This document shows positions 1 to 8,220 of a stretch of DNA of 15,232 nt, one piece after another. Positions within the stretch are counted from its first letter, which is position 1. Each line of letters opens with the position of its first letter. The notes under the pieces were generated by a model. The model saw nothing but the letters and a program-made list of their open reading frames with translations, searched no databases and was not told the origin of the DNA. The stretch covers positions 1-15,232 of the forward strand of contig BDIU01000026.1 in assembly GCA_002118135.1 (NCBI GenBank), read 5' to 3'. This DNA comes from Trebouxia sp. TZW2008. Taxonomy: Eukaryota; Chlorophyta; Trebouxiophyceae; Trebouxiales; Trebouxiaceae. The translations under genes and the position numbers were made by a program.

Positions 1-799
1 CCCCGAAAAGCTTCGGTAAGGGGTATAGGGGTAGTATCCCTTCGGGGTAGTATCCGGTACCCCTTCGGGGTATAGGGGTAAAGTCTAGTACGAAGGGATA
101 CGAGAAAAGTCTCCCCGTACCCCGAAGGGGTATAGGGGTAGTATCCCTTCGGGGTATAGGGGTAGTATCCGGAAAGGGATACGAGAAAAGTCTCCCCGTA
201 CCCCTATACCCCGAAGGGGTACCGGATACTACCCCGAAGGGGAGAAGCTCTTCGTATCCCTTCGTATAGGGGTAGTATCTTTTAGGGGTACAAGCTTCGG
301 TAAGGGATACGGTAAGGGGTAAAGTCTAGTACCCCTTCGGGGTATAGGGGTATAGGGGTATAAAGGTATAAGGGTCTAGGGTTAGTATCTTTTCGGGGTA
401 CAAGCTTCGTTAAAAGCTTCGGCTTATCTTTTCGGGGTAGTATCCGGAAAGGGATACGAGAAGCTTCTTCCCTTCGGGGTAGTATCTTTTCGGGGTAAAG
501 TCTTTTCGGGGTACGGGGAGAAAAGGATTCGTATCCCTTGGTAGTATCTTTTCGGGGTAAAGTCTAGTACGAAGGGATACGAGAAAAGTCTCCCGGTACC
601 CGGAAGAGCTTCTCCCGGTACCCGGTACCCCTCCGGGGTATAGGGGTAGTATCTTTTCGGGGTAGTATCTTTTCGGGGTAGTATCTTTTCGGGGTAGTAT
701 CTTTTCGGGGTACAAGCTTCTCGAAGGGATACGAATCCTTTTCTCCCCATACGAAGGGAGACGAAGAAAGTCTCCTAAGGGATACGAACCCTTTTCTCC
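1..799. repeat. Palindromic repeat field upstream of psbA
   Basis: This stretch is built almost wholly from a few short motifs in both orientations: TACCCCTTCGGGGTA and its reverse form, ATACCCCTATACCCC, GTAGTATCCGG, AAGCTTCGG, GATACGAGAAAAGTCTC and CTTTTCGGGGTA. Many are near-perfect palindromes containing KpnI-like GGTACC or HindIII-like AAGCTT cores, so they can fold into hairpins. A 67-bp segment at 74-140 is identical to 8154-8220 in the large repeat field. Base composition is near 50% GC, well above the AT-rich spacers and genes. I see no gene here; long minus-strand open frames (410-750) encode only YPEKILP-type low-complexity peptides and are products of the repeats. Confidence 0.93.
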
Positions 800-800
800 T

Positions 801-866
801 TTTAAAGGTACCCCTTTCTTTTTTTAAAGGTACCCCTTTCTTTTTTTAAAGGTACCCCTTCTTTTT
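801..866. repeat. 22-bp tandem repeat, three copies
   Basis: Three copies of a unit starting TTTAAAGGTACCCC, each followed by a T/C run, begin at 801, 823 and 845, a 22-bp period. The third copy is slightly degenerate at its end. The block marks the border between the GC-richer palindromic repeats and the psbA upstream region. Confidence 0.8.
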
Positions 867-1026
867 AAAAAAAAGGAAGGAAAAGTTTTTCTTTCTGAAA
901 GGAAGGGGGGGGGCCAGCAGGCAGAAGAAGGAAAGGTTTGGTTCTGGCGTGTGAGATTTAAGAACCAGCTTTTCATCCTCTTCTCACAGCTTTTTTAACA
1001 GCCAAAAACCTCGAGTATAAAACAAG
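867..1026. other. psbA upstream spacer, no gene seen
   Basis: This is non-repeat DNA with purine-rich runs, including a G run near 906-913. Short inverted segments are present: GGTTCT with AGAACC, and TGTGAG with CTCACA, around 930-990. I find no open frame of note and no RNA gene. Confidence 0.5.
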
Positions 1027-1055
1027 TTGTGAACACCTTTCCTGGTTGTTATAAT
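1027..1055 (+). promoter_or_regulatory. Predicted psbA promoter (PEP, sigma70-type)
   Basis: TTGTGA at 1027-1032 (-35-like) and TATAAT at 1050-1055 (perfect -10) are separated by 17 bp, the ideal spacing for the bacterial-type plastid RNA polymerase. Transcription would start near 1062 and give a psbA leader of about 125 nt. That leader contains a purine-rich stretch, GGGGGAGAGG, around 1125-1134, which can pair with the CTCTTTTTCC just before it to form a stem. Such leader hairpins are typical sites of translational control of psbA in green algae; that role is inferred here. Confidence 0.7.
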
Positions 1056-1179
1056 ACAGAAAAACAAGAAGAAATCTTTTTGTAAAATGTTATTAAAGCT
1101 CACCCCAGCTTCTCTTTTTCCAAAAGGGGGAGAGGCGAGGTTTTTATTTAGTAACACTCTTTTCTATTCTTTATCATAA

Positions 1180-2250
<1,071 letters not shown>

Positions 2251-2271
2251 AGGTTTTGGCTGTTATTTGTT

Positions 2272-2333
2272 TATAAAGAAAAAGGATTCTCTCCCCCCAA
2301 AGGGTTAAGGAAGGGTCTCCTTTCTTCTTTATA
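2272..2333 (+). terminator. psbA 3' UTR stem-loop, proximal
   Basis: TATAAAGAAAAAGGA (2272-2286) pairs with TCCTTTCTTCTTTATA (2318-2333) with one extra base on the right side. The stem begins about 20 nt after the psbA stop and encloses a 31-nt loop. In green-algal plastids such structures usually fix the mRNA 3' end and protect it from exonucleases rather than acting as efficient terminators. Confidence 0.55.
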
Positions 2334-2334
2334 A

Positions 2335-2377
2335 AAAGGGTACCTTCCTTTTTTAAAAGAAAAGGAAGGTACCCTTT
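2335..2377 (+). terminator. psbA 3' UTR stem-loop, distal, 18-bp perfect stem
   Basis: AAAGGGTACCTTCCTTTT (2335-2352) and its exact reverse complement (2360-2377) flank a 7-nt loop. A T-rich run follows. It could be a second mRNA 3'-end determinant for psbA. Confidence 0.6.
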
Positions 2378-2379
2378 CT

Positions 2380-2744
2380 TTTTTAAAAAAACTTTTTCGT
2401 ATCCCTTTAAAAAAGCTTTTCTTATAATACCTTGCTGTTGGTAAAAAAAGATTTTCCAGAGCAGCCTTCTTTAACTCTGTTAAGATTTAAAAAACAAGAT
2501 TTAAAAAAAAGAGAACAGGTTTTTTTCTAAAAAAAGAAACGAAAAGTATTTTTTTTTTAAGGGATACGAGCCGTTGTTTTGCGTATATTTCCTTTGTTTC
2601 GCGCATATTCTCCTCTTTTCGCAAAAAAAAGAAGGGAAAGATTGCTTTGCAAAGGTTTTCTTTCTTTAAAAAAAAAAGGATTCAAAGGGTTAACGAAGGT
2701 TTTTTTTTCTTTAAAAAAGAAATGAGAAAGTCAGGAAAAGACAA
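2380..2744. other. AT-rich spacer between psbA and trnY
   Basis: The spacer contains many A and T homopolymer runs and a lone TATAAT (2423-2428) without a good -35 partner. The small frame starting at 2647 is made of poly-A/T runs plus the repeat that follows and does not look coding. I see no gene. Confidence 0.5.
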
Positions 2745-2790
2745 CCTTGTACCCCTTGTACCCCTTGTACCCCTTGTACCCCTTGTATCC
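2745..2790. repeat. 9-bp tandem repeat, five copies
   Basis: The unit CCTTGTACC is repeated five times with 9-bp spacing from 2745; the last copy reads CCTTGTATC. It resembles one of the motifs of the larger repeat fields and the AAGGGGTACAAGGG segment at the end of the intron ORF. Confidence 0.85.
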
Positions 2791-2812
2791 CTTTTGTTGT
2801 TGCAAATTAAAG

Positions 2813-2840
2813 TTGTCAAGATCTTCTTCTGGAGTATCTA
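2813..2840 (+). promoter_or_regulatory. Possible trnY promoter
   Basis: TTGTCA (2813-2818) and TATCTA (2835-2840) are spaced by 16 bp, giving a start about 35 nt before the mature tRNA. The -10 is imperfect. Confidence 0.35.
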
Positions 2841-2883
2841 ATAGAAACCCGTTTCTTGTTTTTTTAAAAAAAAGGTTTTCTCC

Positions 2884-2966
2884 GGGTCGATGCCCGAGTG
2901 GTTAATGGGGACGGATTGTAAATCCGTTGGTTAATTCCTACGCTGGTTCAAATCCAGCTCGGCCCA
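2884..2966 (+). tRNA. trnY-GUA: tRNA-Tyr (anticodon GUA)
   Basis: The 83-nt sequence folds as a class II tRNA. The acceptor stem GGGTCGA (2884-2890) pairs with TCGGCCC (2959-2965), leaving A as discriminator; CCA is not encoded. The D arm contains CCCGAGTGGTTAATGGGG. The anticodon stem ACGGA/TCCGT frames loop TTGTAAA with anticodon GTA at 2918-2920. A long variable arm follows, and the T arm is CTGGTTCAAATCCAG. The long variable arm is the bacterial and plastid form of tRNA-Tyr. The gene lies on the same strand as psbA. Confidence 0.96.
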
Positions 2967-2977
2967 CAAGCCGAAAA

Positions 2978-3058
2978 ACCCTAAATAAAAGCGAATATCG
3001 TGGTTGTTGTTATCTGCATTTTTGTTATAATCTACCTTTTAATATCTTTATTTAGGGT
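2978..3058. repeat. Inverted repeat after trnY enclosing a promoter-like site
   Basis: ACCCTAAATAAA (2978-2989) and its exact reverse complement (3047-3058) enclose 57 nt. The stem could mark the 3' end of the trnY transcript, or it could be a local regulatory structure, because the enclosed DNA holds a good -10 box. Confidence 0.5.
3004..3031 (+). promoter_or_regulatory. Predicted promoter downstream of trnY
   Basis: TTGTTG (3004-3009) and a perfect TATAAT (3026-3031) are spaced by 16 bp. The element is nearly as good as the psbA promoter, yet no recognised gene follows it on this strand before the repeats start at about 3165. Confidence 0.5.
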
Positions 3059-3090
3059 AAAAAAAAAACAAAATAAAAAAGGAAGGCTTT

Positions 3091-3129
3091 ATGGGCACAA
3101 TTAGTAGAATCATGTATACGTTCCCTTAA
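3091..3129 (+). CDS. 12-codon ORF behind a promoter and SD-like site; possible gene remnant
   Basis: ATG at 3091 is preceded by GGAAGG (3081-3086), a Shine-Dalgarno-like site only 4 nt away, and by the promoter at 3004-3031. The peptide MGTISRIMYTFP ends in TAA where the sequence turns into the CCCTTAAAAAG type of repeat-like DNA. I do not recognise it as the start of any plastid gene. It may be a leader peptide, a truncated gene head, or chance. Confidence 0.25.
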   Translation: MGTISRIMYTFP

Positions 3130-3164
3130 AAAGTGGCATCAACAACAAAGGTTTCTTAAGGGAT

Positions 3165-3465
3165 ACAAGGGGTAGTATCCGGAATCCTTTACGGTAAAAG
3201 CTTCGGAAAGTCTAGTACCCCTTCGGGGTATAGGGGTAGTATCCGGTAAAAGATTCGGGGGATTATCCGGTACCCCGAAAAGATACGGGGTAGTATCCGG
3301 TAAAAGATTCGGGGGATTATCCGGTACCCAGAAGGGATACGGTAAGGGGTATAGGGGTAGTATCTTTTCGGGGTAGTATCCGGTAAAAGATTCGGGGGAT
3401 TATCCGGTACCCAGAAGGGATACGGTAAGGGGTATAGGGGTATAGGGATACAAGGGATACGCACC
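3165..3465. repeat. Palindromic repeat block
   Basis: The same motifs as the large repeat fields recur: GTAGTATCCGGTAAAAGATT, CGGGGGATTATCCGGTACCC and GGGATACGGTAAGGGGTATA. The longer unit recurs at about 3237, 3291 and 3374. A minus-strand open frame of 91 codons across it is low complexity and not a gene. Confidence 0.9.
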
Positions 3466-3557
3466 CAAGAGGGTCAAAGAGCCCAAACGGGCCCTTTATT
3501 TGGCTCCAACCTCTTGTTTTGACACGACAAATCTCTTAGAAACCTGCGCGAAAAGAG
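3466..3557. other. Short non-repeat spacer
   Basis: It contains the small GC hairpin GCCC-AAAC-GGGC near 3482-3493, followed by CTTTATTT. No gene is seen. Confidence 0.4.
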
Positions 3558-3700
3558 CCCTTCCTCGTTATGACGAGCTTTTCCTCGTTATGACGAGCCT
3601 TTCTTCGTTATGACGAGCCTTTTTCCTCGTTATGACGAGCCTTTCCTCGTTATGACGAGCCTTTCCTCGTTATGACGAGCCTTTCCTCGTTATGACGAGA
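3558..3700. repeat. 20-bp tandem repeat of small hairpins, seven copies
   Basis: The core CTCGTTATGACGAG, a 5-bp stem (CTCGT/ACGAG) with loop TATG, starts at 3564, 3584, 3604, 3626, 3646, 3666 and 3686. Spacing is 20 bp except for one 22-bp step. The third copy has TTCGT instead of CTCGT. The unit is unrelated in sequence to the GGTACCCC/AAGCTT palindromes elsewhere in the window. Confidence 0.93.
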
Positions 3701-3755
3701 TGGAACCTTTTGAAAAAGAGGTCTATTTGCTTCTTGTTTCTTCAGGTTTTAAGCA

Positions 3756-3953
3756 TTACAAGGTTTTAAGCATTACAACAGCCAGGTTGTCAGCGCCATT
3801 AATAATGTCGTAAATTTGACGAGTGCCTTCACAATTGTGCCGTACGTACGCACAGTTACCCTTCTTCTTGTCAAACTGCATAGAGAGATCCCCAATCTCT
3901 ATCCAGTGGTTGCTCAAGCTGTTGTCCCCCTTTATGCTGTTTCCGTCACACAA
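3756..3953 (-). CDS. Unrecognised small ORF (65 aa), hypothetical
   Basis: I do not recognise this product. It would start with GTG at 3953 and contain segments such as SLSNHWIEIGDLSMQF and NCAYVRHNCEGTRQIYDIIN, then end VVMLKTL. Composition is balanced, with Trp, Cys, Tyr, His and Asn scattered as in ordinary soluble proteins. That differs from the Pro/Tyr/Arg-rich peptides made by repeats. No upstream in-frame ATG or clear ribosome site was found. It may be the tail of a degraded gene; chance is also possible. It lies in the non-repeat island. Confidence 0.25.
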   Translation of the reverse strand: MCDGNSIKGDNSLSNHWIEIGDLSMQFDKKKGNCAYVRHNCEGTRQIYDIINGADNLAVVMLKTL

Positions 3954-4021
3954 GTTTCCCTGGTTTTAATAGGGTGGTCACCCGTCGTGCCCTCCGCTTT
4001 GTTTTACTTATCTTTACACGA

Positions 4022-4038
4022 AAGGCGCTAAGCGCCTT
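4022..4038. other. GC-rich 7-bp hairpin
   Basis: AAGGCGC and GCGCCTT flank the loop TAA. It is a small isolated stem-loop within the non-repeat island and may be an RNA end or a recombination relic. Confidence 0.45.
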
Positions 4039-4178
4039 AGGTTCTAAAACACCGGAGATCCTAAAAAGGAGTGAAACAAGCCTTGTTTTATCAGGTGTTT
4101 TCGGGGTTGTTTTATCTTTCTTTGGGTGAAAAGAAAGGGCGGTTAGCAGCAAAACCCTCTTCTTTCTCTTTCTTTCTC

Positions 4179-4241
4179 TTTCTTTCTCTGTCTTTTTCTT
4201 TCTTCTGTGGCTCAGAAGAAAGAAAAAGACAGAGAAAGAAA
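4179..4241. repeat. 29-bp perfect inverted repeat with 5-nt loop
   Basis: A pyrimidine-only-like arm (4179-4207, CT-rich ending CTTCTG) is exactly complementary to the purine arm 4213-4241. The loop is TGGCT. The arm is preceded by further TCTTTC repeats from about 4160. One strand is nearly all pyrimidine in the arm, which is unusual and could also form triplex-like structures. Confidence 0.9.
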
Positions 4242-4342
4242 AAGAACGGTGGGAGTACCGCAACTGCAACTTTCTTACTCTTGCGACCCTTTCTCTGGAC
4301 GCCATCAGAGAAAGCTTCAGGGTTTGACTAAGAAAAAGACAG

Positions 4343-4855
4343 ATGTTGATCAGAAAAGTTTTAACAATCCTTTTGTTTACCGTCGGGATAACGGCAAAAG
4401 AGAGGGTTTTAGCTTCTTGTGTAACAATAAATAAAGAGCAGAAAGATATTGTATCCAAAGAATTAGAAAAAGAAGAGAGATTTGAGCTTTTTGTGGCTCA
4501 TGTTGGACCGCCGCTAAAAAACAAGGCTTACAATGATGCAATAAACAAGGCAAAGATGGGGAAAAAGGAAAGCTTTTACAAGAAATATTATGAGGTTGCG
4601 GCTTTAGAAAAGAAAGACTTTTCGTATCCCTTCGTATCCCTTCGTATCCCTTCGTATCCCTTCGTACCCCTTCGTACCCCTTCGTACCCCTTCGTACCCC
4701 TTCGTACCCCTTCGTATCTTTTCGTATCTCTTTGTATCCCTTCGTATCCCTTCGTATCCCTTCGTATCCCTTCGTATCCTTTCGTATCTTTTCTTTGTGT
4801 TCAACTGCACGCAAAGGCGAGCAAAAGAAACAAAAAACAAAAAAACAGGTTTTAA
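4343..4855 (+). CDS. Unrecognised ORF (170 aa), unique N-terminal half plus decapeptide repeat tail
   Basis: I do not recognise this product. Residues 1-25 are hydrophobic (MLIRKVLTILLFTVGITAKE), like a signal or membrane segment. Residues 30-92 are Lys/Glu-rich and look protein-like, for example KELEKEERFELFVAHVGPPL and KESFYKKYYEVAALEKKDF. From residue 93 the frame runs into 17 copies of a 10-bp repeat. These yield SYPFVSLRIP and SYPFVPLRTP peptides, then a basic end (KASKRNKKQKNRF). No Shine-Dalgarno or promoter is evident. The unique part may be a gene fragment whose 3' end was replaced by repeats; a chance frame cannot be excluded. Confidence 0.3.
   Translation: MLIRKVLTILLFTVGITAKERVLASCVTINKEQKDIVSKELEKEERFELFVAHVGPPLKNKAYNDAINKAKMGKKESFYKKYYEVAALEKKDFSYPFVSLRIPSYPFVPLRTPSYPFVPLRTPSYLFVSLCIPSYPFVSLRIPSYPFVSFLCVQLHAKASKRNKKQKNRF
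4621..4790. repeat. 10-bp tandem repeat, 17 copies
   Basis: Seventeen consecutive 10-bp units based on TTCGTATCCC run without any indel. There are four TTCGTATCCC, five TTCGTACCCC, a few T/C variants (TTCGTATCTT, TTCGTATCTC, TTTGTATCCC), three further TTCGTATCCC, then two degenerate copies. The unit also occurs singly throughout the palindromic repeat fields as CTCGTATCCCTTCG. Confidence 0.95.
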
Positions 4856-4878
4856 AAGATCCTTTTAAAACCTGTTTT
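4842..4878. terminator. 17-bp perfect hairpin downstream of the 4343-4855 ORF
   Basis: AAAACAGGTTTTAAAAG (4842-4858) pairs exactly with 4862-4878 across a 3-nt loop. Its 5' arm overlaps the last codons of the upstream ORF. It is a plausible RNA 3'-end structure for anything transcribed through this island. Confidence 0.55.
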
Positions 4879-5263
4879 CGAGCATCTTTTTAGAAAAACC
4901 TTAACACGTATTCGTGTTTTAAGGGCAGGTTCATTTCTTTACAACCAAATGATGACAAAACCCGGCGAAACTATTCTTTATTAAAAACAAAAGTTAAGAC
5001 AAAAAAAGTCGTTTGATTATAAAAAGAAGAGTAGACCCGAAAAGGGTCGGCTCTTCTTTTTCCAGAGCTTTAGACAACGTCCAGATGATTTTTAAATCTA
5101 AAGTATGGCCTGTAGACTCTTTCAAAAAGACAATCCTGGGGAAGATAAAGAGGCGAACCCCGGGGAAAAGTTTCCCTGAAAAGCTTTTCCCTGGAGAAAT
5201 AATCCCTGAAAAGACTCCCCCCCCTGAAAAGATCAAAACTTTTAAAATTATTTGAAGAGATAG
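4879..5263. other. Spacer with a 17-bp imperfect hairpin and CCCTGAAAAG repeats
   Basis: A hairpin at 5022-5060 has arms AAAAGAAGAG-TA-GACCC and GGGTC-GG-CTCTTCTTTT around loop GAAAA. Further on, CCCTGAAAAG occurs several times (about 5172-5235), a relative of the CCCCGAAAAG motif of the main repeats. Open frames on both strands here are short and overlap each other. I see no convincing gene. Confidence 0.45.
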
Positions 5264-5471
5264 CGTATCCTTTAATCTCATTTTAAAAAGGGGTACAAAA
5301 GGGATTCGTATGTCTTTTTATATTTTCACCGAATCTTTTCGGGGTACAAGACTTTCCCCGAAAAGATTCGGTGAAAATATAAAAAGACGAGAATATTCTC
5401 TACTCTCATCGTAAACCCGATAAAAAAACGTACGAATCCCTTTTGGGTTTACAATGAGATTAAAGGATACG
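5264..5471. repeat. 208-bp nested inverted repeat (three stems)
   Basis: Three perfect stems are nested. The outer is 19 bp (5264-5282 with 5453-5471, CGTATCCTTTAATCTCATT). The middle is 14 bp (5297-5310 with 5431-5444, AAAAGGGATTCGTA). The inner is 33 bp (5312-5344 with 5356-5388) with an 11-nt loop. A competing stem pairs 5404-5418 with 5445-5459 (14 of 15). The whole can fold into one long foldback with a side arm. It has the shape of a small non-coding foldback element, but I see no target-site duplication beside it and no coding capacity. Confidence 0.85.
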
Positions 5472-6788
5472 AAACAACTTACCTGAGAAGATTCTCCCGG
5501 GAAAAGGTAAAAAAACGCCCCCCGAAAAGACTTTACCCCTATACCCCTATACCCCGTATCTTTTCGGGGTACCGGGAGAAGCTTCTCGTATCCCTTCGAG
5601 ACTTTTCTCGTATCCCTTCGAGACTTTTCTCGTATCCCGAAAAGATACGAGAAGCTCTTCGTATCCCTTCGAGAAGCTTTTCCGGGAAAAGCTTCTCGTA
5701 TCCCTTCGAGACTTTTCTCGTCTCCCTTCGTACTAGACTTTACCCCGAATCTTTTACCGGATACTACCCCGAATCTTTTACCGGATACTACCCCGAAAAG
5801 ATAACCCGAAGCTTTTACCGAAGCTTCTCGTATCCCTTCGAACCTTTATTCGTCTCCCTTAGAGACTTTTTGTTCGGAAGACGAAGAAAGTCTCTCGAGA
5901 TCCTTTTCTCCCCGTACGTATTCCGAAAAGATACGGGATACGAAGAAAGTCTCCCCTCCCGGGTATAAGGGTAGTATCCGGGAAAAGATTCGGGGTAGTA
6001 TCCGGAATCCTTTACTCCCGGAAAGGGATACGAAAAGCTTCTCGTATCTTTTCGGGATACGAAGAAAGTCTACTTTCTTTTCGGGATACGAAGAAAGTCT
6101 CCTAAGGGATACGAATCCTTTTCGGTAAAAGCTTCGGGTTATCTTTTCGGGGTATAGGGGGGTATAGGGGTAAGGTCTTTTCGGGGTAAAGCCTAGTACC
6201 CCGTACCCCGAATAAATATAGGGGTAAAGTTTTTTCGGGGTACAAGCTTCGGGTTATCTTTTCGGGGTAGTATCCGGAATCCTTTACTCCCCTATACCCC
6301 GAATCTTTTACCGGATACGGGTTATCTTTTCGGGGTAGTATCCGGAATCCTTTACGGTAAAAGCTTCGGCTTATCTTTTCGGGGTAGTATCCGGAGAAAA
6401 GTATCGAAGGGATACGAAGAGCTTCTCCCGGAAAAGCTTCTCGAAGGGATACGAAGAGCTTCTCCCGGTACCCCGAAAAGATACGGGGTATAGGGGTATA
6501 GGGGTAGAGGGGGTAGTATCTTTTCGGGGTACCGGATACTACCCCGAAAAGCTTCGGGTTATCTTTTCGGGGTAGTATCCCGAAAAGATACGGGGTAGTA
6601 TCCGAAATCCTTGACTCCCTATACCCCGAAGGGGTACCGGATACTACCCGGAAGAGCTTCTCCCCGTACCCCGAAAAAATACTACCCCGAATCTTTTCCC
6701 GGATACTACCCCGAAAAGACTTTACCCCTATACCCCTTCGGGGTAGTATCCCTTCGGGGTACCGGGAGAAGCTTCTCGTATCCCTTCG

Positions 6789-6952
6789 TATAGGGGTAGT
6801 ATCCGGAAGGGATACCCCCCGAAAAGCTTCGGGTTATCTTTTCGGGGTAGTATCCGGTACCCCTTCGGGGTATAGGGGTAGTATCCGGAAGGGATACCCC
6901 CCGAAAAGCTTCGGGTTATCTTTTCGGGGTAGTATCCGGTACCCCTTCGGGG
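6789..6952. repeat. Perfect 82-bp tandem duplication
   Basis: Positions 6789-6870 and 6871-6952 are identical, starting TATAGGGGTAGTATCCGGAA and ending CCTTCGGGG. A third copy begins at 6953 but diverges after about 18 bp. The identity points to recent slippage or recombination within the field. Confidence 0.95.
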
Positions 6953-7619
6953 TATAGGGGTAGTATCCGGGAAAAGATTCGGGGTAGTATCCGGTACCCC
7001 TTCGGGGTAGTATCCGGTACCCCGTACCCCGGAGGGGTATAGGGGTATAGGGGTACAAGCTTCGGGTTATCTTTTCGGGGTAGTATCCGGTAAAAGATTC
7101 GGGGTAGAGGGGTAGAGGGGTAGTATCCGGAAAGGGATACGAGAAGCTTCGGTAAGAGCCTCGGGTTATCTTTTCGGGGTAGTATCCGGGAAAAGATTCG
7201 GGGTAGTATTTTTTCGGGGTAGTATCCGGAATCCTTTACTCCTGGAAAGGGATACGAGAAAAGTCTCGAAGGGATACGATAAAAGTCTACTTTCTTTTCG
7301 GGATACGAAGAGCTTCTCGTATCTTTTCGGGATACAAAGAGCTTCTCGTATCTTTTCGGGATACGAACCCTTTTCGGTAAGGGATACGGTAAGGGATACG
7401 GGTTATCTTTTCGGGGTAGTATCCGGGAAAAGATTCGGGGTAGTATCCGGGAAAAGATTCGGGGTAGTATCCGGTACCCCGTACCCCGGAGGGGTATAGG
7501 GGTATAGGGGTACAAGCTTCGGTTTATCTTTTCGGGGTAGTATCCGGGAAAAGATTCGGGGTAGTATTTTTTCGGGGTAAAGTCTAGTACCCCGAAGGGA
7601 TACTACCCCGAATCTTTTC

Positions 7620-7820
7620 CCGGATACTACCCCGAAGGGGTACCGGATACGGTAAGGGGTAAAGTCTAGTACCCCTTCGGGGTATAGGGGTATAGGGGTA
7701 AAGTCTAGTACCCCGAAGGGATACTACCCCGAAGGGGTACCGGATACTACCCCGAAGGGGTACCGGATACGGTAAGGGGTAAAGTCTAGTACCCCTTCGG
7801 GGTATAGGGGTATAGGGGTA
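7620..7820. repeat. 81-bp direct repeat at 120-bp offset
   Basis: Positions 7620-7700 are identical to 7740-7820, with 39 bp of related repeat DNA between them. Both contain GGATACGGTAAGGGGTAAAG and TCTAGTACCCCTTCGGGG. Confidence 0.93.
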
Positions 7821-8153
7821 GTATCCGGAATCCTTTACTCCCCTTACGAAAAAATACGAGAAAAGTCTCGAAGGGATACGAGAAAAGTCTCGAAGGGATA
7901 CGAAGAGCTTCTCTCGGAAGGGATTCGGTAAAAGCTTCGGGTTATCTTTTCGGGGTAGTATCCGGGAAAAGATTCGGGGTAGTATCCGGTACCCCTTCGG
8001 GGTATAGGGGTAAAGTCTAGTACCCCTATACCCCGAAGGGGTACCGGATACTACCCCGAATCTTTTCCCGGATACTACCCCGAAGGGGTACCGGATACTA
8101 CCCCTATACCCCGAAAAGATAACCCGAAGCTTTTCGGGGTACCGGATACGGTA

Positions 8154-8220
8154 AGGGGTAAAGTCTAGTACGAAGGGATACGAGAAAAGTCTCCCCGTAC
8201 CCCGAAGGGGTATAGGGGTA
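8154..8220. repeat. 67-bp dispersed repeat, second copy of 74-140
   Basis: This segment is identical to 74-140, about 8 kb away, and a third nearly complete copy follows at 8335-8394. It contains AAGTCTAGTACGAAGGGATA and ends in the palindrome TACCCCGAAGGGGTA. Confidence 0.93.

Noticed and set aside
2423..2428. Lone TATAAT as a promoter
   Set aside because: No -35 at a useful distance and a better trnY promoter candidate lies nearer the gene.
3558..3700. CRISPR array
   Set aside because: The 20-bp units are directly adjacent and near-identical with no unique spacers, no leader and no cas genes.
3946..4458. 170-codon minus-strand open frame
   Set aside because: Its middle is the translated 29-bp purine/pyrimidine hairpin (Lys/Arg/Glu and Ser/Phe runs). 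It overlaps other candidate frames and has no recognisable domain.
5264..5471. Insertion sequence or transposon with transposase
   Set aside because: No coding capacity and no visible target-site duplication; described as a foldback repeat only.
6834..7515. Overlapping minus-strand open frames of up to 199 codons
   Set aside because: Low-complexity translation of the palindromic repeats; the same peptides appear in several fields and on both strands.
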